Positions 47,128-58,638 of a DNA stretch of 64,000 nt are shown here, piece by piece. The stretch spans positions 1-64,000 of the forward strand of contig JADNRY010000163.1 in NCBI GenBank assembly GCA_015501585.1. The letters are read 5' to 3'. Source of the DNA: Rhodocollybia butyracea. Its lineage: Eukaryota; Basidiomycota; Agaricomycetes; Agaricales; Omphalotaceae. The notes under the pieces are model-generated. The model was not told where the DNA came from, did not search any database, and saw nothing but the letters and a program-made list of their open reading frames with translations. The translations under genes were made by a program, and so were the position numbers. Each line of letters opens with the position of its first letter. The first letter of the stretch is position 1.

Positions 47128-48865
47128 TTGGAGGATGTCGATGAAGAGCTAAACGTGATCTTTTTGCGAGAAGAACGTGATCGCAAAGTTAAAAAACACT
47201 CTTTGTCCTCCTCTTGCTACTTTCTTCCATCTACTTCAAGCCAACCTTTTCGGATCCTCTACCTAGGATGCTCTATCTTACTTCTGATAACTTTCCAATA
47301 TGTAAGTCTCAAATTTCTCTACAACGTTCAATTCTAAACGGATTTCTAGTTCTTCCCTTTGGTGTAATCGGGTATATACACACACCTTGCCTTCAGTCTC
47401 CAAAACTCAGCTATCTTCATACAGATTTTACCGCTATTTCTGGTTCTGCATCCGTCTCGCCGCCTCCTTCACATACCGTCCAGTCCCACTTCCCCAAAAC
47501 CCAATATACCTCGCCAAAGAAGACGTCACTATCATCGTACCCACCATTGACGCAGGCGACAAATCAAAGATTGCAGCTCGCAGCTTGTTAGTCGGCAACC
47601 CTAAAGAAATCCTCATCATCACCGAAGATAAGATGTTAGGACCTCTACAAGACCTCGCCAACGCCATAGACCCAGAACGTATCCATGTTCTAACCGTCCC
47701 GTTTGCGAATAAACAGCTCCAGATGAGTCATGGCATCAAGAACACCACGACAGATATCATTGTGTTTGCTGATGACGACTCGATTTGGCCGCCGACGCTG
47801 CTTCCGTATGTGTTGGCCTGTTTTGAAGACCAGAAGATTGGGGGTGTGGGCACTAGCCAGCGCGTGCAGCCTTGTGGGAAGGAGATGACCGTATGGGAGG
47901 TTCTTGCGGCGTTCAGACTTTTGATCCGGAACATCGAGATCGCGTGCTCGACACATATCGATGGGGGGCTCCCGTGTCTCTCTGGAAGCCGCGTATCGGA
48001 CTATCATCCTCAAAGACCCCGAGTTTCTGCATGGGTTCACGCACAACTACTGCCTCGGCAAGTACCAGCTTAACTCGGGGGATGACAAGTTCTTGACGCG
48101 GTGGAGTACGTACGTGCAGTGTTGTAAGGAGACGGAGTTGCTGAGCACGATGAAGCCAAATTGGAGGTTTTTGAAGCAGGTTTTGAGGTGGACGCGGAAT
48201 ACTTGGAGGAGCGATTTGAGGAGTTTTTGGATGGCGCACCCGTATGTCGCGTATACTATGGTAAGTTTGAGAATCTTTGATCTTCCCATTTGCACGTGTT
48301 TTATTTCGTTACGACTAGGTCGACAAACTCTTCAATCCGTTCACTTTACTAGCGGGACTGTGTCTAGTCGCATCTTTGGTTTATAAGAGCACTCTTCCTT
48401 CGGAACACGGTGGATATCATTTACCTTGGTGGTACGTTGTCCGATTCATCCTCTCTCGCTCCTGAGTTCATCAACACCGTCATGTAGGAACATTCTTCTC
48501 CCATACTTCACGTGGCTCCTTGCGGCCCGAACAGCCAAGCTCCTCCCACATCTGTGGTATTGTCCCAAAGACATCATCTATGTCCCCGCGTTTATTGTCT
48601 TTGGGTATTATTTTGCTGTTATGAAGCTGTATGCACTGTGTACATTGCATGAGGTGGGTTTTTGGTTTTTTTGTCGTTTTTTCTGTGATTTCAAGGTTTC
48701 ATGTCTTCGTGTTGTCTTATTTTCGTGCCTTGGTGTCTCCTGGTTCTCATGTTCTCCTGTCTTTTTGTATTCGTGTCTTCATGTCTTTGTGCCTTTGATC
48801 CTTTGTGTCTTCCTTCATGCTTCCGTGCCTGTGTGCCTTTGTATCTACATGTTTCCGTAACCTCG
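47128..48865 (+). pseudogene. Cps1-like family 2 polysaccharide synthase, right copy (truncated)
   Basis: Mirror copy of 18580-20822. Here the segment around GDKSKIAARSLLVGNPKEIL is in one frame, unlike the left copy, so the domain is open from its start through FADDDSIWP to HIDGGLPCLSG. A 5-bp loss near 47987 then breaks the frame before LNSGDDKFLTRW. In addition a 535-bp deletion after 48865 removes the last exon and its acceptor. A Trp to Cys change (HNYWLG to HNYCLG) is also seen. It is unlikely to give an active enzyme. Confidence 0.85.
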
Positions 48866-50299
48866 TCTGGAGACCTTTTGTTTTCTGTTTTTTCTTTTGT
48901 TCCTGCTATTCTATGGATGTTCTAGGTTTCAGCTTTAGATATACTTAGTGTTTTGACGGCTTTTGTTTTCTTGAACGCGGATCACAAGATTCTCACTGGA
49001 TTTTGAGCCTCGTTTTCGGTTTTTTTTTTTTTTTTTTTTTTTTTGTTTGCATGCATATTTATAAATTCTGTGAGTCCTCTCCTGCATCAACTAAAATCCG
49101 TGCAATATGTATGCCTCTATGTTGTTATGAAACATCATGTCCTTTCCATTGTTTTTGGATCGTTCCATCTAACAGAGCTGACTGCTATATTATGCCAGAT
49201 GGTATACATTTTGATTTTTTTTCTAGCTCATTGCAATTGTATTGGAACCTCTAGAGTTGGAGGAGTCTGTATGTTCCTATGTACTGGAGCTGTGTACTAG
49301 AAATTGCGACGGCGTAATTTATGTACCAATGATAATCTGAAACCTGTGGGCTACCAGAGGAGGCTAGAGGTAATCCGATATGGGTCTGTTCAATCCCAAA
49401 TGATGAGCTGCAGTTTGAAACGAGCATCACTTGAATGGAGGATATGAGGGGATAGTACTGAAATATAGCACCAAAGTCGCACCCTAACTTGAAGGAGCAG
49501 CATTAGGTTTGTTTCAGGCTGCACCTGGCTGCACTTGTGATTTTTTTTAAATGCATGCTGTGAATTGAACTTTGTTCGTACGCGTCTAGTAAGCTGAATG
49601 CTGACCAGGTGGCCAGCTTTCATGTGATTACCTTTTCCATCTCTCCGGGACAGTCACACCCAACGGAGCTCGTTTTTAGCGTGACATAGGCGATATGACC
49701 ATCTTTAATTGTGACAAGCCTTGGTTTAACTCTGAAGATGAGCAGCCCTAATTAACATTCTTTTGCTCATGCTACTTCAACTCAGTAAAAAGGTAAAAAC
49801 ATGCCTTCTTCCTATATTCTTCATCCACAGGACCTCCACAGGCACTAATACATTATAGAACACATTATAGAACACATTGAATACCTTCAGATATTACTTA
49901 TTGCATAATCTCCCACAGATCCTCCCATTGTTCCTCCCACTAGATCCAATCCAGTCATCATACTTACTGCTTTACTGCTGAAGGAGAAGATGTGTGGAAT
50001 TATGACAGAAATGGGAATTTACAGTGGTCTCCAAGATGGTGTCACACAGGAGAGTGACCAATGGAATCATGCAGTCCAGATTATAGAGAGGCTGTAGACC
50101 TCAAATACAACTTTTTCCAAGTTTTTTTCATCTTTTAAATGTCATGGTCCCAGCATAAGCAACCAGCCAATTTTTCAGAGTGACATCAGGCATTTTGGGT
50201 GACGCAACATCAGGAAAAGCACTCTGGGCTCAGGTGGACTTGAGGCTCACTCAGGTCTGAAGACCTGCCAGGCCTTCACTTGGGTAGCCCAGGTATCCC
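48866..50299. other. Intergenic stretch, mirror of 17119-18545, with a T25 run
   Basis: No gene is seen. A run of 25 T at 49020-49044 replaces a shorter, interrupted tract in the left arm. Confidence 0.4.
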
Positions 50300-50579
50300 T
50301 GTTGAGTAAGTACAAACGTGTTCTGTGTAAGATAGCCTGTAGTATTTGATTTTCATTTTGGCTATTATCTAACTTACTTGTACTTGTAGCTACTCGCGTA
50401 TGTAAGCTACCTCAGACGTTTACTCCGACTAGTATTTGCGCTGAGGTTAGCCTTTCTTTTATTCTCTTTGTATATTAGTTTACTTACTTATCCTGTACTA
50501 GTCCGTACATTTACTTTACAGGTATATGAGATGTTTACTCCGACTAGTATTCGCGCTGAGTCCGTACATTTACTTTACA
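50300..50579 (+). repeat. Copia 5' LTR, right copy
   Basis: Starts TGTTGAGTAAG and ends TTTACA. It shares the block 'ttgtagctac' to 'cctcagacgttta' with the 3' LTR at 56848-56981. A candidate priming region (acaggttattgggccc) follows about 25 bases downstream. Confidence 0.7.
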
Positions 50580-50666
50580 GCGCTATAAGAAACTACTACA
50601 ACAGGTTATTGGGCCCTGAGTTACCCTCCGTTCTGCTGCGTCTCCAGATAAAACAACCTGTTTACG

Positions 50667-53600
50667 ATGTCCTCCGTATCCCGCCAGGCTAGTCGTGCCG
50701 CTTCCCATGACCCTGAGGTCGATATTGAGGAAGAAGAAGAATTTACCCCTATTCATGAAACACCCGAAGCTCCTATTTCTACCCGTATTCGTGCTACCGC
50801 GACCTCGAAGGCTGCGCCGAACACACCTTTTTTGAATCCCATTGAACCTCCTTTGAGCTTACAGCTCTTTACTCAGCGTACAGACCACTTCGCTCAGGTT
50901 CCACAACTCGATCCTAAAGGAAAAAATTTTACCATCTTCAAGCAGTGATGGCATATCGCTATTGCCGCTGCCGGTATTGCCCATCTCTTTGACAAGAAAT
51001 ACAAGCCCCCTAGTCAACCAACTGATCCGTCAGACCCGAATTACGAGACGGAAAATCAGACTTACATGTACTACACCAGAGTAGAAAATCAGGCCCGTTC
51101 AGTCTTGGTTTCACGTCTTGGTGACCGCTTGATGCGCAAGGTCACTAGGAAATCCACTCGCGTATATGACATTTGGTTGAATTTAGCCGAGGAACTGCAG
51201 GTAAAATCAGAGGTCATGATTTCGGATATGAAACAGAAATGGGAGCAAAATACCTTTGACCCAAGGACTATGGAGCTCCCAGACTTCTTGGATTCCGACG
51301 TCGAGATGGTAGAAGAGATAGAAAATTGCGGTGGTTCAGTCTCCAATACAGAATATTGTTCCCATGTTCTGAAAATCCTGCCGAACTCCTATAAAGACTA
51401 CATCAACACGATCATCCAGGTTTATGACCTGAAGGGCGAAGTGTTGAAGACTGAAATGCTTATTTGTCTTCTCGAGAGTCACTGGAAATACAAAAATCCC
51501 GAAGGAAGAGTCCGTAACAAGTCAGTATCAGCAAAGGAGAAGGAGAAAGATGCAAAAGATACCGCACTTACCGCTGAAGCCTCCTCCGCTAATGCTTCTG
51601 GGAATACACCGAATCGAGGAGGGCGAGGGGTGGTCAACGTGGTCGTGGAGGATGTCGAGGTGGTGGTACCAGACAGGGACCTCGTTGCTATAATTGTAAC
51701 GAATACGGTCATATTAGTTGCAACTGTCCAGCAAAAGGGTCAAAAACTGACTCACCTACAGGCAACAAGAAAAACTCCACTAGCACTAAGGCACCGGAGA
51801 AGAAAAAGGACAAATCCGCCAATGCTGTTGACGACTTCACCTACCTCGCAGAGGATGATTCCGACTCAGACTCTGACCTTGATAGCCTATTTGATACTCC
51901 ACCAGCGAGCGACTCCAAAAGTGATGAAGACCCATTCAAAGGTCTCATCAGCGATGATGATATGCCAGGGCTTGTACCTGTTTCTGATTCAGACTCCAAG
52001 GAGGTGTACCAGCTCCCACACCTTATTCAGAGTCAGACCCTTAAGAAGAAAAAGGAGAGACCATACTCGAGGAGGCCAATTTTTGTGACCTCTACATCCT
52101 CTCCACAGACATTCCCTTTGCCGATCTTGATGCTGCTAAACACGTTAGCGGAGAAAGTGACGAGAAGGTATTCTCTCACATTCTCGACACTGGATGCACC
52201 AAGGATATGTCCCCTGATGGGACAATCTTTGATTCGGCACCCAGTGCTTGCCCTGCAAGACGTTTCCATACAGCTACTAAAGGGGAATTCAGTGCAAACT
52301 TACGCGCTGATGCGAACGTTCGAGTAGGAGAAAAGAATGTACCGCTACCGAATGCATTGTACATTCCCGAGCTTTCTAACACATTGATATCGATTGGAAG
52401 TCTTGATGATGCCGGATACACGATTACCTTTGGGGGTGGTCAAGCTACCATTGTCAATGCTGATGGTGACCTTGTAGGTTGCGTCCCGAAATCCAATGGA
52501 TTATATCGCATTGTTAGTGATATTACACCTGGGGAAGTCAATGCCGTGGTTGAGAAAGTCACATTGGAGGAAATGCACCGACGTATGGGACATATCTCCT
52601 ATCCCGCTGCGAGAAGGATGGTTGAAAACGGATTTGTTGAGGGAGCTGAACTCGAAAACATCGATGTTGACCAATGCGAGACTTGTATCTTCGCAAAACA
52701 ATCTAGGAAACCAATTCCAAAAGTACACCAAGGTGAATGTGCACAAAGTCTTGGAGAACATGTACACTCTGATGTTTGGGGTCCAGCATTGATAGAATCT
52801 AAAGGCAGAAAGCGTTACTTTGTTACTTTCACTGACAGTACACGCCTAACTCACCTCTTCCTGCTCCACTTGAAAAGCAACACGTTCCGAGCTTACCAGC
52901 AATACGCGGCACTCATGAAAAATCTTTTTGGAGTGACTATCCAGATTTTCCATTCAGATGGAGGTGGCAAATATATGAGCGAGGAATTTAAAACTCACCT
53001 ACGCAATAATGTACTTCAGCGAGTCCGAGCTATGCTTCATGCTAGCAATCTACCAAAGTCTCTATGGGCCGAATGCGTAACTCACGCTGTTTGGTTGAAG
53101 AACTGCACACCGACTCATGCCCTAGCTGACAAAACTCCCTATGAAGCGGCATACGGAAAGAGGCCAAATGTTGCTAATACACCGGAATGGGGAGCAAAGG
53201 TCTTTGTGCTAAAGAAATACATTTCTAAACTCGACATTAGAATCAGAGTTGGACGATGGGTTGGCCATAATGACAGTACCGAAGAAATTGAAGTCAGTCA
53301 GGGGCACAGAATCTGGTGGCCGGACACGAAAACAGTTGGAACTGAGCGGTCTGTTATCTTTAGGCGCGAAGATAATGAGATTCGAGGATTTATTGAGGTG
53401 GAAGAGAGAGAGAGTGATGTTGGACTTGAGGGGGAGAGAGTTGAAGTTGAAAGGCCCCTGATCAACGTTGACAAGCCCGACATCAACGAACGTCAATCAA
53501 TCTCCTCACTGTCACGTCAATCGATCTCCTCACCATCAATTGATGATGCCGACGTCAAACAGCCTATTCAAAATCAGGCACAGAGTTCATCAAGAATCAG

Positions 53601-54232
53601 GAGACCTTCTCCTTATGCCCAACGGTTGCTTGAAGGTGAAGGAACTACTACCGGGACTGGCCGTACCGAGTCTATCCTACCTAGAGGAATGACATTGCCT
53701 ACCTCCTTGCCCCTAATTCCCGAGGACACAACAGTTGAACAGGCTATGATGGCCAACACTTCCGAGACTGAAGGATTCGAGCCTAGAAATTTGGCTGAAG
53801 CACGGCGCCTTCCAGATTGGCTGAAATGGGCAAAGGCTATTGACAAAGAACTTCTGAATCTCACGGAACACCACACTTGGGATGTAGTTGAAACTCCTCC
53901 GTATGCAAATATTGTTGGTACGAAATGGGTCTTTCGTATCAAGCAGGATGCTTTGGGTAGCATTGCTTGCTACAAAGCTCAACTTGTTGCTCAAGGATTT
54001 TCCCAAGTAGAAGGTATAGATTTCTTTGAGACCTACGCTCCTGTTGCTCGACTTTCCTCTATCCGCATCGCTCTCGCTATAGGTGCATGGTTTGACTTGG
54101 AAATTCACCAAGTTGATGTCAAGGGTGCCTATCTTAATGGCGACTTGATTGAGAATGAGGAAATTTATATTCGGCATCCTCCTGGTTATCTGCTGTCTAA
54201 GGATCCTTCAAAGACTGTATTGAAGCTCAACC
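50667..54232 (+). pseudogene. Copia gag-protease-integrase-RT (first part), right copy
   Basis: Gag starts at 50667 (MSSVSRQAS). A TGA interrupts at about 50946, as in the left copy. A one-base loss near 51627 shifts the frame before the zinc knuckle. The protease (LDTGCTKDM) and later parts form a long open frame to 54237. A 72-bp in-frame deletion near 53010 removes the integrase stretch with the catalytic Glu, and GGGEY has become GGGKY. The reverse transcriptase begins well (TKWVFRIKQD, QVDVKGAYLNGDL) and is then cut by the inserted element at 54233. The element is not self-sufficient. Confidence 0.85.
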
Positions 54233-54384
54233 TGTAACGCCTACGGCACGTTCATTACCGTTAGCGCCGATATTACATAATTAGTTCACTCTTATCCTCG
54301 TACCACCTACTCATTTCGGTCTATTTCTCTAATAGAACGAGATCTTGCTCATGGTCTGAGGCATTAAGAGTCAGGGCTCTTACA
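54233..54384 (+). repeat. 5' terminal repeat of small LTR element 1
   Basis: TGTAACGCC...CTCTTACA; contains 'tattacataattag' as in element 2. Confidence 0.9.
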
Positions 54385-54427
54385 CTTTTTTGAGCAACCT
54401 TGTCCTGAATAGGACTATTACAGCAAT

Positions 54428-55461
54428 ATGACCACACAACAGCACAACTCAAGCCATGACTCTGTCATGGCTCTGGCTTACTCTTTTCTTTCTCAAATCC
54501 TTTCTATGTTCCCTCATGATCCTCTCTCACACATCTCTGGGATCCTGGACTTCTCCTCCCAGGGAATTCAACAGCTGCTAGTCAACTTTAAGCAGCTCTG
54601 GGAACAACATGGTCTTTCAGTGGCTGGTAGGAATTTGGCAGAGGCAGTGGTGCAGGATTCAACATTAAGATGTTGCTGGGCAGTGAAGGAAGAAGGTTTC
54701 CAGGCAGAGGTCTGTTTTCAGATGATAGAGTCTATTAAGAGACTGGGAGAAGAGTTTGGGATGGAACTGTCCAAATCTCAAACACCACCTCCTGCTCTGA
54801 GTTCTCCATCACCTTTGACCGCTCCTACTGCCTCATCACCAACTCCCACACTCGCTTCGAATGTGTCAGACATGTCGAAATCATCTCCACATGCTCTGAC
54901 ATTGGTTTCACCATCCAAACCCACTCCCCTTCACTTCGACTCCAACCAACCTCAGAGTTTGCATGGGAGGTGGCTGAACTGCGGAAAGCAGGCCGGAAAC
55001 TCGAAGTATTCATGGATGAACATGTCATGGGGCTTGAACACACAGCTGGAGCACCGCCAGCTTGTGTTCATCTCTCAAACACTCCAACCAAGTGTACACC
55101 TGTGCCTTATGTTGCCCCTGTGACTGCCATTCCACCAACAGGCCTTCGTAAATGTGTCAAACACAACATGTATGGTGCGTTTGGTTCGCTCTTGCTTCGT
55201 TCAAGTCGTTGCCCATTCCAATCTGGTACACTCATGCCATCACCTTCACCCACTGAAACTCCCCATCACCATATTTGTGCTCCCAATCAATGCTCCCATT
55301 CATGGCGCTGGAGATCTACTGTCTCCACTGTGCCACCACCATCTCAATCTGGACTTAGTGTCAGCATCCAGAGAATCCAGCGATTTTCACAGGACACTTT
55401 CTCTTCTTCTGCGCTTATGGAAATTGCCAACATACTACATTGTACGTTACCTATTAGATGA
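54428..55461 (+). pseudogene. Unrecognised element-encoded protein, copy 1 (one frameshift)
   Basis: The first frame opens with MTTQQHNSSHDSVMALAYSF at 54428 and carries a conserved N-terminal block (SSQGIQQLLVNFKQLWEQHG, TLRCCWAVKEEG, IESIKRLGEEFG), then a Pro/Ser/Thr-rich linker. The conserved second half (AELRKAGRKLEVFMDEH, YGAFGSLLLRSSRC, CAPNQCSHSWRWRS, FSSSALMEIANIL, ending LPIR) is in another frame from about 54950 to 55461. It is homologous over its length to the intact protein at 58683-59834. A Gag-like or nucleic-acid-binding role is possible from the position (sole gene of an LTR element) and the Cys/His cluster, but this is a guess. Confidence 0.75.
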
Positions 55462-55556
55462 CCGTATGTTTCTCTTTGTTATGTTTTCCCTTTTCCATCT
55501 TTCTCTTTTGTTTTTTTTGGGTAAGATGGACCTGTGGGGTCAATCTAGGGGGCATG

Positions 55557-55708
55557 TGTAACGCCTACGGCACGTTCATTACCGTTAGCGCCGATATTAC
55601 ATAATTAGTTCACTCTTATCCTCGTACCACCTACTCGTTTCGGTCTATTTCTCTAATAGAATGAGATCTTGCTCATGGTCTGAGGCATTAAGAGTCAGGG
55701 CTCTTACA
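55557..55708 (+). repeat. 3' terminal repeat of small LTR element 1
   Basis: Near-identical to 54233-54384; followed by the CAACC target duplication. Confidence 0.9.
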
Positions 55709-56840
55709 CAACCGCCCGATCTATGGACTCCGCCAAAGTGGTCGATATTGGTATATTAAATTTGGTGCTACGCTAAAAGCTCTGTTGGGTATGAAGAGAT
55801 GCGAGGTAGATCATGCGGTGTTTTATAGACACCAGGACGGCATGCTTATAGTTATCATTACTTTGGTCGATGATCTAACAATTCTTGCTTCTACCTTAGC
55901 TCTGGTTGACCTTGTCAAGGCAAAGCTCTGTATTGCATTCTCCATTACTGACATGGGCAAGATTCATTGGATCCTTGGTATCGAAGTCAAACATAACCGT
56001 GCATGTCGCACCATTTCTCTTTCTCAAAAGTCATATATCAATTCCATTGTTTGACAATTTGACCTCGAGAACGCAAAACCATCTACGTATCCTATCAATC
56101 CATATAACCGCCTATCTTCGCTTCAGTGCCCCCAGACGCCCAAAGAAGTTGCGGCCATGCGCAACATTCCTTATCGCATGCTTGTTGGTAAAGTTATGTA
56201 TGCCTCTATTGGAACTAGAGTCGATGTTGCATATGCGATGCACAAGCTCTCCGAATTTTTATCCAATCCGGGCATGGCTCACTATAATGAGGGTAGACAA
56301 TGCATCCGTTATCTCAAAGGGACTAGGGATTGGGAGCTCACTTATGGTGAGGCTCAAGAGGATCCAAATGGTTATGTCGACGCCGACGGAAATATGAATG
56401 AGAACCGGAAAGCCATTACCGGGTATGTTTTCATCATAGATGGTGGAGCTGCTAGCTGGGGATCTCGCTCTCAGACTCTTGTCTCTTTATCCACCACCAA
56501 ATCCAAATACGTTGCCGCAATGGAAGCCTCAAAGGAAGGGATTTGGATTTGTTCATTTATCTCTCAGGATTTCGAACCAACCTACACCATTATTCAAAAT
56601 CCGACGGACCTGAAATCTGATAATCAGGCCGCTATTTCACTCACTCAAGACCATCAGTTCCATGGTCACACCAAGCACATTGACATTCGCTTCCACTTCA
56701 TCCGTTATGTTATTGAAGAGGGGAAGATTTGATTACTCTACTGCCCTACCGAGGAGATGCTTGCGGACACCTTGACGAAGGCTCTTCTGAGCGCCAAGGC
56801 GAAACACTTTGCGGCCGGCTTAGGATTTGGTCCAGTTTGA
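55709..56840 (+). pseudogene. Copia reverse transcriptase (second part) and RNase H
   Basis: This resumes the Copia frame after the insertion: PIYGLRQSGRYW, then TLVDDLTILAS (the YVDD box, with Leu-Val for Tyr-Val), KSYINSIV, then a stop at about 56053. The RNase H part continues from 56157 with YVDADGNMNENRKAITGY, SLSTTKSKYVAAMEA and SDNQAAISL...HTKHIDIRFHFIR. A stop at about 56730 precedes the last segment (ADTLTKALLSAKAKHFAAGL), which ends at 56840. In Copia RNase H the SLSTT block is normally followed by Glu (STTEAEY); here it is Lys. Confidence 0.8.
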
Positions 56841-56847
56841 AGGGGAG

Positions 56848-56981
56848 TGTTGAATGAGAAATTATCTGGGCAAACTTGGCCCGTGTAAGATTAGGAGAAG
56901 ATTTCTATTTTTGTATCAATTCTTATCTAACTTACTGTACTTGTAGCTACCTGCGTATGTAAGCTACCTCAGACGTTTACA
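56848..56981 (+). repeat. Copia 3' LTR
   Basis: Starts TGTTGAATGAG right after the purine tract and ends GACGTTTACA. It shares the TAGCTAC...CTCAGACGTTTA block with the 5' LTR. The target duplication is unclear (ATCCC on the left, ATCCT six bases beyond the right end). Confidence 0.65.
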
Positions 56982-57505
56982 AACGGATCCTAGCTGTCTG
57001 GTGGGCTAGTATACAATACACCACTGCCGAAGGGCGCTTGATGAAGCCCCTATTCTGCTTGATGAGGCTCCTTTCATGCTCGTCGCTTTCCTGTCACTCG
57101 AATATTGTCCAGCTGTATTTTCTGGATGCTGAAATTCTTGTGATACCATCGTTGGTCTGTGGAGACCATTATAAATACCTTTGAGGTCCATTAATGATTG
57201 GACACCCCTATTCGAGTTGTTGGCTATGAGAACACCTACTACTCCTGGATTTACCTTGATTTGAGTTGTTGACTACGAGAATGTCTACCGCTCAACCGAG
57301 GATTGATTTGAGTTGCCGAGGGTCAAGTATGAGGATGCCCGGAACTGACTGAGTTGCCAAGGACCGATTATGAGGATGCCTACAACTTATTGAGACTGTT
57401 TTGAGTCACTGACTACAAGAATGTCATGATTCACTCTTTTGAAGGCTTACTGTGTTATGATTGTTACAGATTACTTCGCTTGTGGCAGTTCAGTCACCCA
57501 ACTTA
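56982..57505. other. Non-coding stretch with a degenerate tandem repeat
   Basis: No gene is seen. 57205-57430 is made of about five imperfect units of roughly 50 bases built on 'gagttg..gactatgagaatgcctac'. Confidence 0.45.
57205..57430. repeat. Degenerate tandem repeat, unit about 50 bp
   Basis: Repeated elements: 'gagttgttggctatgagaac', 'gagttgttgactacgagaat', 'gagttgccgagggtcaagta', 'gagttgccaaggaccgatta', 'gagtcactgactacaagaat'. Confidence 0.5.
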
Positions 57506-58027
57506 TTAGTCTTATTAGTCTACACTTTTGTTACATTGACCTGACTAAAAAGACTCAAAGTCCCTGGCAAATCCAAGGTGCCTTGGTCATGTCCAGGATG
57601 GCTTGGTCATGTCCAGGGAAGTGGGTCATGTCCAAGCAAGTAGGCCATGACCTGGTCACCTGGGTCAAGTTGGTCATGACCAGGGGTAGGATAGGGTATG
57701 CCCTGGCAGGGATAGGGTACCTTGTGGGAGAGGAGAGAGACCTCTTGGGAGGGGTGTGGAACTTCCAGGGTAGGAGTAGGGGGTGCAGTGGGGGTGACAG
57801 AGGGGGAGTAGAGGGTGCTGAGGGAGGAGTAGGGGATGCTTGGAAAGCAGTATAAAATGCTTTGGGAGAGATGTCAGCCTCCAGAGTGGAATAAGATGGT
57901 GCAGGAGAGATGTCAGTTTACATGTGAAGTGTGTGCAACCTTGGGGAGTGTTTTGGTGGGCTAATTGCAGGTACATGGGGCAGTGGGAAGAGAAGGGAAG
58001 CTGCTGGCTTATGCTGAGTTGGATCTG

Positions 58028-58195
58028 GCCAAGGACAGCTTGGACATGACCAGGGGCAACTTGGACATGACCAAGGTTAGATTGGACATGACCAGGGGCA
58101 ACTTGGACATGACCAAGGTTAGGTTGGACATGACCAAGGCCAGGTTGGACATGGCCAAGGGCAACTTGGACATGTCCAAGATTAAGTTGTACATC
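58028..58195 (+). repeat. 21-bp minisatellite in the left foldback arm
   Basis: About eight units of 20-22 bp on the pattern TTGGACATGACCAAGGTTAGG. The complementary array occupies about 58356-58485 and 60195-60290. It generates a spurious repetitive open frame with a seven-residue period. Confidence 0.85.
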
Positions 58196-58485
58196 ATTTA
58201 AGGCATTTTAAAAATTACTATATTAGGAAATTTTTAAATTTCTATGGTGGCTGAGGTCAAAGCTGTTTTTATTACCAAATTAGGCCATTATCAAACACTT
58301 ATGTTTTTCTCATAGAGTTAGACACATTTGGTATTTTTGATAAATTACTATATTATTGGCCATGTCCAACCTGATCTTGGTCATGTCCAAGTTGACCTTG
58401 GTCATGTCCAATCTAACCTTGGTCATGTCCAACCTAACCTTGGTCATGCAACCTAACCTTGGTCATGCAACCTAACCTTGGTCAT

Positions 58486-58638
58486 TGTAACGGCTACGGC
58501 CCGTCGGCCCCTACCCCCCCTTACATAGTGGTGCCGCTATTACATAATTACGAACCTCTTACCCTCAGATTACCCGTATTTCGCCTATTACTGCAATAGA
58601 ACGAGGTATAGCTTATGTCTGAGGTCTGAGGCCTTACA
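58486..58638 (+). repeat. 5' terminal repeat of small LTR element 2
   Basis: TGTAACGGC...GCCTTACA. It shares the ends and 'tattacataatta' core with element 1 but differs clearly in the rest. Confidence 0.9.

Larger units (their letters stand above)
33982..53480 (-). repeat. Right arm of the giant inverted duplication
   Basis: Reverse complement of 13867-33957. It is shorter because of a 535-bp loss between 48865 and 48866 (left bases 18546-19080) and a 72-bp loss near 53010 (left bases 14334-14405). The match ends at 53480 (gacaagcccga), after which Copia sequence continues here but not on the left. Confidence 0.95.
54233..55708 (+). mobile_element. Small LTR element 1 with 152-bp terminal repeats and its own gene
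   Basis: Direct terminal repeats at 54233-54384 and 55557-55708 start TGTAACGCC and end CTCTTACA, with two differences noticed. A perfect 5-bp target duplication CAACC flanks it (54228-54232, 55709-55713). A purine-rich tract ending GGGGGCATG precedes the 3' repeat. The total of 1476 bp is in the size range of TRIM elements, but the inside is coding. Removing it plus one CAACC restores the Copia frame as LKLNRPIYGLRQSGRYW, which proves the borders. Confidence 0.92.
50300..56981 (+). mobile_element. Copia element, full length but decayed, interrupted by a small LTR element
   Basis: 5' LTR 50300-50579, gag, protease, integrase, reverse transcriptase, RNase H, purine tract GAAGGGGAG at 56839-56847 and 3' LTR 56848-56981. 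A small LTR element (54233-55708) with CAACC target duplication splits the reverse transcriptase. The part up to 53480 is inside the palindrome arm, the rest is unique. The 3' LTR is shorter (134 bp) than the 5' LTR (280 bp). Confidence 0.85.

Noticed and set aside
13867..53480. Palindrome as purely a sequencing artefact (one molecule read on both strands)
   Set aside because: Deletions of 535 and 72 bp, amino-acid changes and different outer flanks are not expected from one molecule; kept only as a hypothesis for read-level testing.
50295..56991. Target duplication ATCCC/ATCCT around the Copia element
   Set aside because: The right copy has a mismatch and lies several bases beyond the apparent LTR end, so it is not reliable.
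57965..58201. Repetitive open frame with a seven-residue period (LDMTKVR-like)
   Set aside because: It is the translation of the 21-bp minisatellite (period divisible by three). The opposite strand is open as well, and it lies in a foldback arm without other gene signs.
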